Positions 37,284 to 46,405 of a stretch of 64,000 nucleotides of DNA are shown here, piece by piece. The notes beneath the pieces were generated by a model, which worked only from the letters and a program-made list of their open reading frames with translations, did not search any database and was not told the DNA's origin. Position 1 is the first letter of the stretch. Every line of letters begins with the position of its first letter. The stretch comes from Azospirillum sp. OGB3. GTDB lineage: Bacteria > Pseudomonadota > Alphaproteobacteria > Azospirillales > Azospirillaceae. The stretch spans positions 186,001 to 250,000 of the forward strand of contig NZ_JACHYN010000007.1 of NCBI RefSeq assembly GCF_014192915.1, given 5' to 3'. The position numbers and the translations under genes are program-made.

Positions 37284-38546
37284 ATGCCCCTCGACTTCGT
37301 CCGCGGCATCGCGCGGGATCCGGCCATGTCCGACCAGCCGCTGAAGGTCCACACCACCGGAACCCACCGGATCGCCACGCCGGACCAGACGCTGGCCCGC
37401 GTCGCCCCCCTTCTTCCCGTCATGGGCATCACGCGGGTGGCGAACGTCACGGGGCTTGACAGCATCGGCATCCCGGTCGTGATGGTGACCCGGCCGAATT
37501 CCCGCTCCATCTCCGTCGCCCAGGGCAAGGGCGTGACGCTGGCCGCCGCCAAGGCGTCGGGAGTCATGGAGTCGATCGAGAGCTACCACGCCGAACGCAT
37601 CACCCTGCCCCTGAAATACGCCAGCTACGACGAGCTGCGCTGGACCCACCGGGTGGTCGACGTGACCCGCCTGCCCCGGCTGTCGACCAGCGCCTTCACC
37701 CCCCACACCCCGATGCTGTGGATCGAGGGCAACGACCTGCTGGGCGGCGAGCGGATCTGGGTGCCCTTCGAGACGGTGCATCTGAACTTCACGCTGCCGA
37801 TGCCGCCGGGGTCCGGCTGCTTCCTCGCCGGGTCGAATGGGTTGGCCTCTGGCAACAGCCTCGCCGAGGCGACCGCGCACGCCATGACCGAACTGGTCGA
37901 GCGCGACGCCGCCACCCTGTGGCGCCTGACCTCCCCGGAGGCCCAGGCCGCCACCCGCATCGATCCCGCCAGCGTCGCCGACCCGGTCTGCCGCTCGCTG
38001 CTCGACCGCTTCGACGACGCGGGAGTCGCGGTCGGCCTGTGGGACATCACCAGCGACATCGGCCTGCCCGCCATTCTCTGCCGCATCGCGACGCGGGACG
38101 ACGCGCCGCAGCACAGCATCCGCCCGGCCATGGGCATGGGCTGCCACGCCGCGCCGGAGATCGCGCTGTCCCGCGCCCTGACCGAGGCGGCGCAGAGCCG
38201 GCTGACCTTCATCGCCGGGGCCCGCGACGACATGCCCCGCTCCGAATACGAACGCCATCTCGACCCGGCGCAGCACGCACGCTGGACGGCGCTGATCGCC
38301 GAAGGGACCGGGCGCCGCGACTTCGCCGCGATCCCCAGCCTCGCCGGACGCACCATCGAGGAGGATCTGGCCGGCCAGCTCGACCGGCTGCGCTCCGCCG
38401 GAATCGAGGAGGTGGTGGCGGTGGACCTGACCAAGCCGGAGTTCGGCATCGCCGTGGTCCGTCTGGTCATTCCCGGCCTTGAGGGGCTGGATTCCTCCCC
38501 GGATTATGCGATGGGCGCGCGGGCGCGCGCCGTCGCCGGGGTTTGA
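37284..38546 (+). CDS. YcaO-like enzyme, TfuA-associated type
   Basis: This 420-residue ATP-dependent backbone-modifying enzyme shows the two YcaO Mg-ATP motifs: QGKGVTLAAAKASGVMESIE (about residues 80-100) and GNSLAEATAHAMTELVERDA (about 189-208). The C-terminus ends in GARARAVAGV and lacks the PxPxP tail of azoline-forming enzymes. With TfuA directly downstream this fits the thioamide-forming class (as with methyl-CoM reductase glycine thioamidation). ATG 37284 follows GGAG; ATG 37326 is an alternative. Confidence 0.88.
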   Translation: MPLDFVRGIARDPAMSDQPLKVHTTGTHRIATPDQTLARVAPLLPVMGITRVANVTGLDSIGIPVVMVTRPNSRSISVAQGKGVTLAAAKASGVMESIESYHAERITLPLKYASYDELRWTHRVVDVTRLPRLSTSAFTPHTPMLWIEGNDLLGGERIWVPFETVHLNFTLPMPPGSGCFLAGSNGLASGNSLAEATAHAMTELVERDAATLWRLTSPEAQAATRIDPASVADPVCRSLLDRFDDAGVAVGLWDITSDIGLPAILCRIATRDDAPQHSIRPAMGMGCHAAPEIALSRALTEAAQSRLTFIAGARDDMPRSEYERHLDPAQHARWTALIAEGTGRRDFAAIPSLAGRTIEEDLAGQLDRLRSAGIEEVVAVDLTKPEFGIAVVRLVIPGLEGLDSSPDYAMGARARAVAGV

Positions 38547-38587
38547 AGCCGGGTTACAGTGTCGCGAGAGCGAAGGCGGAGATTGAC

Positions 38588-39355
38588 ATGCAGACCCCGG
38601 ACGGCCTTTACGTCTTTCTTGGCCCAACCCTTCCCCGCACCGACGCGGCCCGGCTTCTGGGCGCCACCTATCTGCCGCCGGTCGCCCAGGGCGACATCAT
38701 CCGGCTGTGCGCGCGCAAACCGCGTGCGATCGGCATCGTGGACGGCTATTTCGAGAACATCCCGTCCGTATGGCACAAGGAGATCCTGCACGCCATCCAC
38801 CAGGGCGTGGCGGTGTTCGGGGCGTCCAGCATGGGCGCCCTGCGTGCCGCGGAACTGCACCCCTTCGGCATGATCGGAGTCGGCGCCGTCTTCGAAGCCT
38901 TCCGCGACGGCCGGCTGGAGGACGACGACGAGGTGGCGGTGATCCACGGCCCGGCGGAACTCGGCTATCCCAGCCTGTCCGAGGCGATGGTGAACATCCG
39001 CCGCACCCTGGCCGACGCGGCGCAGGAGGGAGTCCTTCCCGCCGCCACGGCGCGGCGGCTGGAGGCCATCGCCAAGGCCCTGCCCTATCGCGAGCGCGGC
39101 TATGGCCGGATGCTCCGCCTCGGCGCCGCCGAGGGGCTGCCGGAGGAGGAACTCGCCGATCTCCGCCACTGGCTGCCCAACGGACGGTGCGACCAGAAGC
39201 GGGAGGACGCGCTGGACCTGCTCCAGACCATGCGCCGCTGGGCCGCCGCCGGCGCCCGCGCGCCCGAGGCGCGGTTCCATTTCGAGCACACCGCCCTGTG
39301 GGACCGCGCCCTGCGGGACGGCGGGCGTTGCCAGACGGGGAATCCGCTGGACTGA
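38588..39355 (+). CDS. tfuA: TfuA-like protein
   Basis: This 255-residue protein starts YVFLGPTLPRTDAARLLGATYLPPVAQGDI, and the core has AIGIVDGYFENIPSVWHKEIL with VFGASSMGALRAAEL, all characteristic of TfuA proteins. TfuA partners YcaO in thioamide formation, probably delivering or activating sulfide. GGAG 7 bases before ATG 38588 decides the start over an open upstream extension. It is 41 bases from YcaO and so in the same operon; the Crp-family gene follows 56 bases later. Confidence 0.9.
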   Translation: MQTPDGLYVFLGPTLPRTDAARLLGATYLPPVAQGDIIRLCARKPRAIGIVDGYFENIPSVWHKEILHAIHQGVAVFGASSMGALRAAELHPFGMIGVGAVFEAFRDGRLEDDDEVAVIHGPAELGYPSLSEAMVNIRRTLADAAQEGVLPAATARRLEAIAKALPYRERGYGRMLRLGAAEGLPEEELADLRHWLPNGRCDQKREDALDLLQTMRRWAAAGARAPEARFHFEHTALWDRALRDGGRCQTGNPLD

Positions 39356-39411
39356 ACGTTCGCCGGGTGCCATCAACGGTCCGACGGAACTCAACCGGGA
39401 TCGCAAGCGCC

Positions 39412-40122
39412 ATGGCCTTACTGAAGGACGTCGCCGGCATCCTGCGGCGCAACCGAATGTTGGGCGTTCTCGACGACGCCCGGATGCAGGAGCTGGTCGC
39501 GCTGGGCCGGGTGTCGCGCTTCCACGAGAACCAGACGGTCTTCAGCAAGGGCGACCCCGGCGATTGCCTGTACGCCATCATGAAGGGGCAGATCGCCGTC
39601 TCGACCTCGTCGGAGGACGGCAAGACGATGCTGCTCAACATTCTGAACCCCGGCGACGTGCTGGGGGAAATCGCGCTGATCGACGGCAAGGACCGCACCG
39701 CCGGAGCCACTGCGCTGCGCCCGGCGGAGCTGTTCCGCATCGACCGCCCGGAATTCATCTCCTTCCTGGAACGGCATCCGTCCCTATGCATCCGAATGAT
39801 GGGCGTGCTGTGCGAACGGCTGCGCTGGGTGTCGGAAAACATCGAAGATGCGGTTTTCCACGACGTGCCGCGCCGGCTGGCCCGGCGTATCCTTCTTCTG
39901 GCGGACACTTACGGACAGAAGACGCCCACCGGGCTGCGCATCAACCAGCCGGTGTCGCAGGAGGCCCTGGCGTCCATGCTGGGCGTCACGCGTGAGATGG
40001 TGAACAAAAGCCTGCGTGCATTGCGCAGCGCCGGAGCGATTACCTATAACAAAGGTTTTATCGTCATCACCAATCTATACATGCTTAAGGACATGGCGGG
40101 AGAGTCGGGCAACGTGCCGTAA
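39412..40122 (+). CDS. Crp/Fnr family transcription regulator
   Basis: In this 236-residue protein, residues about 20-135 are a cyclic-nucleotide-binding fold (GDPGDCLYAIMKGQIAVS, NPGDVLGEIALIDGKDRTAGA). The C-terminal winged helix carries the recognition helix VSQEALASMLGVTREMVNKSL. It lacks the N-terminal Cys cluster of oxygen-sensing FNR. It sits at the end of the YcaO-TfuA run. The cyclase encoded at 33193 offers a possible source of a ligand (inference). Confidence 0.88.
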   Translation: MALLKDVAGILRRNRMLGVLDDARMQELVALGRVSRFHENQTVFSKGDPGDCLYAIMKGQIAVSTSSEDGKTMLLNILNPGDVLGEIALIDGKDRTAGATALRPAELFRIDRPEFISFLERHPSLCIRMMGVLCERLRWVSENIEDAVFHDVPRRLARRILLLADTYGQKTPTGLRINQPVSQEALASMLGVTREMVNKSLRALRSAGAITYNKGFIVITNLYMLKDMAGESGNVP

Positions 40123-40227
40123 CCCCGGCCAACACCTCCGCTGAGTTTTATCATCGCAAATTTTTTCAATCACGCTATATTGATTGCACCTCATCAAACG
40201 CGGCTGACAGTCAAGGAATACAGGGCT

Positions 40228-40614
40228 ATGTCGGGTCAGGATTCACAGGCGTCCAACGCGCCATCGCCGCTGAACGCCATCCCGCTGGTGGCGCGTACCG
40301 TCAAACTGTTCGGACGCCCGACGCAGCTTCGGTTGGAGCCGTCCTATTGGGAAGCGCTGGACGACATCTGCCACCGGGAAGACCTGACCGTGGATGAGCT
40401 GTGCAGCGACCTGAAGGACCGCCTTGATTCGCAATCCCGCCGGTCGCGCGGGACCGCCGTGTCGCTGGCGAACGCGGTCCGTGTGTTCATCGTCGGCTAT
40501 TACCGCAAGGCGGCGACCGAGAAAGGTCACGACCGGGCCGGCCATGGCCGCGGCGACCCCTTCGTCAGCACACCCTTCGATCTGCCTCCGGCCCAGCCCG
40601 CCAAGGAAGGCTGA
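40228..40614 (+). CDS. RHH_4-type ribbon-helix-helix protein
   Basis: This 128-residue protein has the RHH domain at residues about 20-90 (VARTVKLFGRPTQLRLEPSY then WEALDDICHREDLTVDELCS) and a Gly/His/Pro tail without structure. It is homologous to the protein at 36361-36669. The upstream gap is AT-rich and contains CAATC...GATTG inverted repeats around a TATATT -10-like hexamer (about 40168-40187). It is probably a DNA-binding repressor; target unknown. Confidence 0.78.
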   Translation: MSGQDSQASNAPSPLNAIPLVARTVKLFGRPTQLRLEPSYWEALDDICHREDLTVDELCSDLKDRLDSQSRRSRGTAVSLANAVRVFIVGYYRKAATEKGHDRAGHGRGDPFVSTPFDLPPAQPAKEG

Positions 40615-40831
40615 GTTCCCGGCGCTGTTCCCGCTGAACCGCGCATGCCCCACGCACAGGACGGTGGCCGCCGCTCTCCTGTGAGGTATTGCCGCGTTCC
40701 TTGAAAAGGCTCAACGTCCGGCTTGCGCCGCGCCGGGATTTGGTGTGTTGATCGGTCCAGCGGCGTCGCACGGTCGGCTGACCGGGTCATGCGTGGGCCG
40801 CCCCTCCCGTCCACCGCGGAGCCGACCGTTC

Positions 40832-42874
40832 ATGAGCGGGACCCAACCGTCCGCCATCCGACCGACGCTTGCCCGCTGGCTCCGGGACCGTTCCTTCCTG
40901 TCCGGCTCGGCCGCCCTGCTGATCCTCATGGCGGTCCTAACCGTGCTGGTCCGTCACAACTACCTGCTGTTCCATCTCTGCGTGGAGATGTTCGCCGTCG
41001 CCATCTCCATGACGATCTTCACGATCGCCTGGAACACACGCGATACCAACCAGTCGCCTTTCCTCGCCTTCGTCGGTCTGTCCATGCCCGGCATCGCGCT
41101 GCTGGACCTGCTCCACGCCATCGCCTTTCCCGGCATGAACGTCATCGGCGAGGCCAGCGTCAATCAATCCACCCAGCTCTGGATCGCCGCCCGCGCCCTT
41201 CAGGCGGCGGTTTTCCTGGCTGCTCCCCTGCTGACCGAGACACGGCTGCGCGCGGGCGACGTGCTGTTGATCCAGGTCGCCGCGGTGGCCTGCGCCTTTC
41301 TGTCGATCTTCACCTTCGACACCATGCCGGACGCCTTCGTTCCGGGTGTCGGGCTGACCCCCTTCAAGATCGGGGCCGAATACGCGTTCAGCGCCGCGGC
41401 GGTCGTCGCCTGCCTGCTGCTCTGCGGCAAGCGCAAGCAGTTCGAGCCCAGGGTGTTCGGCCTGACCTTCGCCGGCATCGCGCTGCTGGCCCCGCAGGAG
41501 CTGATCTTCACGCTCTACAACCATCCGCACGGGGTGGCGAACGCGCTGGGGCACTTCATCAAGATCCTGTCCTTCTACCTGCTTTACCGGGCGATCATCG
41601 TCACCGCGCTGCGCAATCCCTACGACCTCGCCTTCTACCGGATGCGCCGCAGCGAGGAGGCCCTGCGCGACCATCTGAGCGGGCTGGAATCGTTGATCGC
41701 CACCCGCACCGCCGAGCTGCGCGAGAGCGAGGCACGCTGGCGGGCGCTTCTGGAATGCTCCAACGACTGGTTCTGGGAAACCGACGAGCGCGGGCGCTTC
41801 ACCGCCCTGTCGCCGCGGGCCCAGGAATCCACCGGGCGCGGCGGGGCGGAGCTTTTGGGCTTCACCCACGCCGATCTTCTGGACCGCAACCGTCCGGAGG
41901 AGGATTTCCCCGCCCTGATCGAGGCGCTGCACCGGCGGGAGCCCTTCCGCCGCCTCTCCTTCCCGCTCGCCTCGCCGGGGGGAGCCGCGCGCTGGGTGAT
42001 GGTCAGCGGCACGCCGCGCTACGACGGCAACGGCACCTTCCTCGGCTATCGCGGGACGACCAGCGACATCAGCGCGCGGCGCCAGTCGGCGGAGGCGGCG
42101 CGGCAGAAGCAGACCATGGCGGCGCTTGGCAGCCTCGTCGGCGGCCTTGCCCATGAAATCAACAACCTGCTGCAACCGGTCATCAGCCTGTCCGATCTGG
42201 CGCGCGCGCGCGCCGGAGAGGATCGCAAGCTGCACGCCTATCTGAACACCATCCATGACAGCGGCGTGAAAGCCCGTACGATCATGCGCGACGTCCTCCA
42301 GTTCGCCCGTGTCGAGGTGGCCGAATCACCGCCGGGCAACCTGGAGGAGGCGGTGCGCTCCGCCCTTGAGCTCGCCGCCCCTTCGATGCCGGTGTCCATA
42401 GAGACGCGGTCTCAGCTGGAGGCCGGATTGAGCGCGGTGACGATCACCGCGACCGAACTGACCCAGGTACTCCTGAACCTGATTCAGAACGCCCGCGATG
42501 CCATGCCGCAGGGCGGCACGCTGATCATCGGAGCCCGCTCCCTGACCCTGAAGGAGCGGGACACGTCCCGCCGCCAGCTTGGCGAAGGGGACTATGTGCG
42601 GCTGACCGTCACCGACAGCGGGACCGGAATGGACGAGGCGACGCGGCAACGCGTGTTCGACCCCTTCTTCACCACCAAGCCGGTGGGCAAGGGGACTGGG
42701 CTTGGGCTTTCGGTCGTGTATGGTATCGTAAGAAACGGGGGTGGCGACATTCTGGTCGAAAGCACCCCCGGACGCGGGACGTCCTTCATCATCGACCTGC
42801 CCACCGCCCCCACCGGCGGACCGGGCCAAACGACACATGGGATGCTGGTTCATGGCGAAGGTGCTGGTCGTTGA
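40832..42874 (+). CDS. MASE-type PAS sensor histidine kinase
   Basis: This 680-residue inner-membrane protein has an N-terminal sensor with about seven segments (residues 25-260; FHLCVEMFAVAISMTIF, MASE3-like). A coiled linker and PAS domain follow (WRALLECSNDWFWETDERG, about 300-425). The kinase core has H-box GGLAHEINNLLQPV (about 440), N-box NLIQNARDAM, and G-boxes VTDSGTGMD and GKGTGLGLSV. It phosphorylates the response regulator encoded just downstream, whose start overlaps by 23 bases. GGAG precedes ATG 40832. Confidence 0.88.
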   Translation: MSGTQPSAIRPTLARWLRDRSFLSGSAALLILMAVLTVLVRHNYLLFHLCVEMFAVAISMTIFTIAWNTRDTNQSPFLAFVGLSMPGIALLDLLHAIAFPGMNVIGEASVNQSTQLWIAARALQAAVFLAAPLLTETRLRAGDVLLIQVAAVACAFLSIFTFDTMPDAFVPGVGLTPFKIGAEYAFSAAAVVACLLLCGKRKQFEPRVFGLTFAGIALLAPQELIFTLYNHPHGVANALGHFIKILSFYLLYRAIIVTALRNPYDLAFYRMRRSEEALRDHLSGLESLIATRTAELRESEARWRALLECSNDWFWETDERGRFTALSPRAQESTGRGGAELLGFTHADLLDRNRPEEDFPALIEALHRREPFRRLSFPLASPGGAARWVMVSGTPRYDGNGTFLGYRGTTSDISARRQSAEAARQKQTMAALGSLVGGLAHEINNLLQPVISLSDLARARAGEDRKLHAYLNTIHDSGVKARTIMRDVLQFARVEVAESPPGNLEEAVRSALELAAPSMPVSIETRSQLEAGLSAVTITATELTQVLLNLIQNARDAMPQGGTLIIGARSLTLKERDTSRRQLGEGDYVRLTVTDSGTGMDEATRQRVFDPFFTTKPVGKGTGLGLSVVYGIVRNGGGDILVESTPGRGTSFIIDLPTAPTGGPGQTTHGMLVHGEGAGR

Positions 42875-43247
42875 GGATTCCGCCGCCGTGCGGCTGGCGG
42901 TCACCGAAGTGATCGAACAGGCGGGCCACGAGGTCGTGGAGGCGGAAAACGGCCGCGTCGCCATCACCCTGCTGGCCGGCGGCGCGGTCTTCGACCTGAT
43001 CGTCACCGACGTGCTGATGCCCGAGGCCGACGGGGTGGAGGTCATCAAGGCCGCGCGCACCTGCAATCCGGGCGCCCGCGTGCTCGCCATGTCGGGCGGG
43101 GCGCCGAATCTTCCCGCCGGTTACGCCCTGAAGATGGCCGAGATGTTCGCGGCGGACGCCGTGCTCTACAAGCCCTTCCTGAACGAGGAACTGCGCAAGG
43201 CCGTGGCCCGCCTGCTGTCCACGGCGGGCGAGCCGGAAGCCGGCTGA
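42852..43247 (+). CDS. Single-domain response regulator
   Basis: This 131-residue receiver domain alone has acidic pocket VVEDS, phospho-acceptor aspartate in LIVTDVLMPEADG (about residue 54), and the conserved Thr/Ser and lysine in AMSGG and LYKPF. There is no output domain. It probably relays phosphate from the overlapping histidine kinase gene to another protein. Confidence 0.92.
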   Translation: MAKVLVVEDSAAVRLAVTEVIEQAGHEVVEAENGRVAITLLAGGAVFDLIVTDVLMPEADGVEVIKAARTCNPGARVLAMSGGAPNLPAGYALKMAEMFAADAVLYKPFLNEELRKAVARLLSTAGEPEAG

Positions 43248-43599
43248 AAAGGAGCGACGGAAAGGGACCGATTGGCCGCCGAGCCATGTCTTCGCTGTTG
43301 CTCCGGGCACACGGCGGCGTCCCTTCCGCTCCCCGGCGGGCAGCGGTCCCCTTGACCGAAGTTATCCACAAAAAAGTGCATAAGATGGTGGATAAGGCTG
43401 TTGAACCTTCGGTTCCGCCTGCCCGCCGCGGGGGTGCCGGAAAAAGCCTCCGAAACGGCACCGATTCGGGATGCGCCACCCCGAACGGCCAGGAACGGCG
43501 CACCCCATGCGCCCTTCGCTACCCCTAAGATGGGCTGGTCCGCCCCGCCCCGCCTCGCCACTATGACACCATGCAAGGCGATGGTGGAAAGGACGGCGC
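43248..43599. other. Intergenic region with paired DnaA boxes
   Basis: This 352-base gap lies between the response regulator and the epimerase gene. No gene with good coding character is visible. It contains two facing DnaA-box-like sites (listed separately) and the epimerase promoter region. No other origin features (AT-rich unwinding element, box cluster, dnaA/parA/hemE neighbours) are present. Confidence 0.5.
43362..43395. promoter_or_regulatory. Facing pair of DnaA boxes
   Basis: A perfect DnaA box TTATCCACA at 43362-43370 faces an inverted TTATCCAC copy (GTGGATAA, 43388-43395) across an A/T-rich spacer. It could act in DnaA-dependent transcription control or titration. Confidence 0.5.
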
Positions 43600-44547
43600 A
43601 TGGCCCATTATCTCGTGACCGGCGGCTGCGGATTCATCGGATCGCATCTAGCCGACCGGCTGATCGGCGACGGGCACCGGGTCACCATCCTGGACGACAT
43701 GAGCACCGGCCGGCTGGAGAACAAGCCGCTGCTGGCCAAGCTGGTGGTCGGCGACGTCGCCGATCCGGACGCCGTCCATCAGGCCATCCAGGGGGTGGAC
43801 GGCGTGTTCCATCTCGCCGCCGTCGCCTCCGTCCAGCGCTCGCGTGAATTGTGGGCGGAAACCCACCGCACCAACCTGTCGGGCACCGTCACCGTCTTCG
43901 AGGCGGCGCGCAGCGCCCGAAACGGCAACCCGGTGCCGGTGGTCTACGCCTCCTCCGCCGCGGTCTACGGCGACAACACGGCCACCCCGCTGCGCGAGGA
44001 CGCCGCGACGCGCCCGCTGTCCGCCTATGGCGTGGACAAGCTGGGCTGCGAGCTGCACGCCAACGTCGCCTGGGCCATCCACGGGGTGCCGACGACAGGC
44101 TTCCGCTTCTTCAACGTCTACGGGCCGCGGCAGGACCCGTCCTCGCCCTATTCCGGGGTGATCTCGATCTTCGCCCGCCGGGTGGCGCAGGGCGAGGACG
44201 TGACGATCTTCGGCGACGGCGAGCAGGTGCGCGACTTCGTGTTCGTCGGCGACGTCGTGCGCTTCCTCGTCAAGGCGATGGAGGTCAAGGCGATGGAGCG
44301 CCGTCCCGAGGGGGCCGAGGTCTTCAACCTGTGCACCGGCCGCCCGACCTCGCTCCTGATGCTGCTGGAGGTGCTGCAGGAACTGTGTGCCAGCCGGGTG
44401 CGCCGCCTGCACCAGCCGGCGCGGGCGGGCGACATCCGCGTGTCCATCGGCGACCCGGCCCGGCTGCGCGCCACCTTCGGCGAGGGCTGCCGGTACGGCC
44501 TGCTGCAGGGCTTGAGCGCCACCCTGACCGGGGAGATGCCGCGGTAA
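43600..44547 (+). CDS. NAD-dependent sugar epimerase/dehydratase
   Basis: This 315-residue extended SDR protein has the Rossmann motif VTGGCGFIGSHLAD at the N-terminus, catalytic YxxxK in SAYGVDKLG (about 146-150) and the preceding Ser in YASSAAVYG. It is of the UDP-glucose 4-epimerase type; the exact sugar is unknown. It probably supplies a nucleotide sugar for polysaccharide or glycoprotein synthesis. It ends 19 bases from the convergent Na/Pi cotransporter gene. Confidence 0.87.
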   Translation: MAHYLVTGGCGFIGSHLADRLIGDGHRVTILDDMSTGRLENKPLLAKLVVGDVADPDAVHQAIQGVDGVFHLAAVASVQRSRELWAETHRTNLSGTVTVFEAARSARNGNPVPVVYASSAAVYGDNTATPLREDAATRPLSAYGVDKLGCELHANVAWAIHGVPTTGFRFFNVYGPRQDPSSPYSGVISIFARRVAQGEDVTIFGDGEQVRDFVFVGDVVRFLVKAMEVKAMERRPEGAEVFNLCTGRPTSLLMLLEVLQELCASRVRRLHQPARAGDIRVSIGDPARLRATFGEGCRYGLLQGLSATLTGEMPR

Positions 44548-44566
44548 CGCGGCGCTCCCCCCTCCC

Positions 44567-46207
44567 CTACACGTCGCGGCTTTCCAGCCGGGGCAGCCCG
44601 ACCACCTTCAGTCGGCTTTCGCGGAGTTCGCCCACCTGATCAAGGATCGGCAGGGCGACCGCGGCGACATGGGCGTTGATGCGCTTCAGGTCACGCAGGA
44701 TGTCGAGCACCAGGGCGCTGGTCTCGATGCTGGCGGCGTCGCCTCGGCGCACGCGGTCGAGATGGCGGGCGGTGGCGGTGCGCTCCAGCGCCCGCACCGC
44801 GTCCTTGCCGGCGATGAGCTGCCGGGCCAGCCGCCGGTCCTCGCCGATCAGGATGCCGAGCGCCGTGCGCAGGTTCTCCACCGTGCGGCGGTGCAGTTCC
44901 TCCACCTCCCGGAAATCCTCCGGGGCGAAATGCAGGTGGTGGCGGATGCGCTTGGCGGCGAGTTCCATCAGGCTCTTGTCGATGATGTCGCCGATGTGCT
45001 CCAGGTTGATGGCGAAGGCCATCAGGTCGTCGACCCGCCGCGTCTCCTCGGCATCGAGATGGCGGCGCCCGAGCTTGGCGAGGTAGAGCTTGAGCGCGGT
45101 GTGCAGCCGGTCCACCCGGTCGTCGGCGCGGCTGACCTCGGCGATCGGGCGCTCGTCGTTCTGGCGAAGGGCGGTCAGGCTGCGGCGCAGCATGTCCTCC
45201 ACCAGATCGCCCAGCCGCAAGGTCTCGCGCACCGCACCGGCGATGGCGACGGAGGGCGTCTCCAGCGCCGACTCGTCGAGATGCCGGGGCGTCGCCGCGT
45301 CCTCGCCCGCGTCTTCCGGTTGGGGCAGCAGCCCTTCGGTCAGCCGGGCGAGCGGCGTCACCAGCGGCAGGAAGAGCAGCGCCAGCGCCGCGTTGAAGGC
45401 GACATGCGCGCTGACCACCGCCGTCAGCGGGGCCATGTCGGCGAGGAAGGCCGCCGCCATCGGCACCAGCGGCAGGGCCAGCAGCGACCCGGTCACCCGG
45501 ACCAGCAGGTTGCCCAGCGGCACCCGCCGCGCCACCGCCCCGTCCGCCGAGGTGGCCAGCACCGCCGGGACGGCGCCACCCAGGTTGGCGCCCAGCACCA
45601 GGGCCACCGCCGTCTCCGTCCCGATCACCCCGGCGCTGGCCAGGGACCCCGCCAGCATCACCGTGGCGAGGCTGGAATGCACCGCCGCGGTCAGCGCCGC
45701 CGCGACGATCAGGGCGAAGAACGGCTCGCCGCCCAGCGCCTCCAGCATCGCCTGGACCAGAACCGATTCCCGGACCGGCAGGGTGGCGGCGCCGAGCAGC
45801 TTCAGGGCGAGCAGCATCAGCCCGATGCCGACCAGGATGCGGGCCAGCGCCCGCCGTCCGCGATGCTCGCCGCCCAGCGCGTGCAGAGCCCCGCCGATCA
45901 ACAGCAGGCTGGGCGACAGCCAGTGCAGGTCGACGGCGAGCAGCCGGGCGACGAGGCTGGTCCCGACGTCGGCGCCCAGCATCACCGCCAGCGCCATGGG
46001 GGTGGTCATGAAGCCCTGCCCGGCCATCGAGGCGGTCATCAGCGCGGTCGCCGTGCTGCTCTGCACCGCGATGGTGGCGGCGACCCCGGCCAGGAAGGCG
46101 GCCAGACGGTTGCGCGTGCCGTAGCCGACCCAGCGGCGGACCGCCGCGCCGCCCCACCGGAAGACGCCCGTCCGCACCAGCCGCAGCGCCCACAGCAGCA
46201 GCGCCAC
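44567..46207 (-). CDS. Na/Pi cotransporter family protein with PhoU domain
   Basis: This protein of 546 residues from GTG 46207 has about eight membrane segments, with both QSS-type repeats (AVQSSTATALM and AVHSSLATVML). A C-terminal PhoU-like cytoplasmic helical domain follows (residues about 330-520). It imports or exports phosphate with sodium. The GTG has no ribosome site, and family members extend further. Upstream in frame there is no ATG/GTG/TTG before the stop at 46301, but a GGGAGG sits 6 bases before an ATC at 46276, suggesting a non-canonical start 23 codons earlier. Confidence 0.82.
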   Translation of the reverse strand: MALLLWALRLVRTGVFRWGGAAVRRWVGYGTRNRLAAFLAGVAATIAVQSSTATALMTASMAGQGFMTTPMALAVMLGADVGTSLVARLLAVDLHWLSPSLLLIGGALHALGGEHRGRRALARILVGIGLMLLALKLLGAATLPVRESVLVQAMLEALGGEPFFALIVAAALTAAVHSSLATVMLAGSLASAGVIGTETAVALVLGANLGGAVPAVLATSADGAVARRVPLGNLLVRVTGSLLALPLVPMAAAFLADMAPLTAVVSAHVAFNAALALLFLPLVTPLARLTEGLLPQPEDAGEDAATPRHLDESALETPSVAIAGAVRETLRLGDLVEDMLRRSLTALRQNDERPIAEVSRADDRVDRLHTALKLYLAKLGRRHLDAEETRRVDDLMAFAINLEHIGDIIDKSLMELAAKRIRHHLHFAPEDFREVEELHRRTVENLRTALGILIGEDRRLARQLIAGKDAVRALERTATARHLDRVRRGDAASIETSALVLDILRDLKRINAHVAAVALPILDQVGELRESRLKVVGLPRLESRDV

Positions 46208-46405
46208 GGCGCCGAGGATGTCGATCAGGACCAGGGTGGGCGAGACAGCGGCAATTGAGCCGGCAGCGGTCGTGATGGCGGGCCTCCCGGCGTGTGGGCC
46301 TCAACAACAGGACGATGGAGAGTGGGGCGTCATGAAAACGTAACAATCGCAGGGCGCAACCTGATCCCCCGCGAAAGGCGTATCCCTTTTGCCAGGAAGC
46401 GGCCC

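Noticed and set aside
39412..40122. Oxygen-sensing FNR protein
   Set aside because: The N-terminal cysteine cluster is missing, so it was called a general Crp-family regulator.
43248..43599. Chromosomal or plasmid origin of replication
   Set aside because: Only two DnaA boxes, no clustered boxes, no AT-rich unwinding region, no dnaA, parAB, repC, gidA or hemE next to it.
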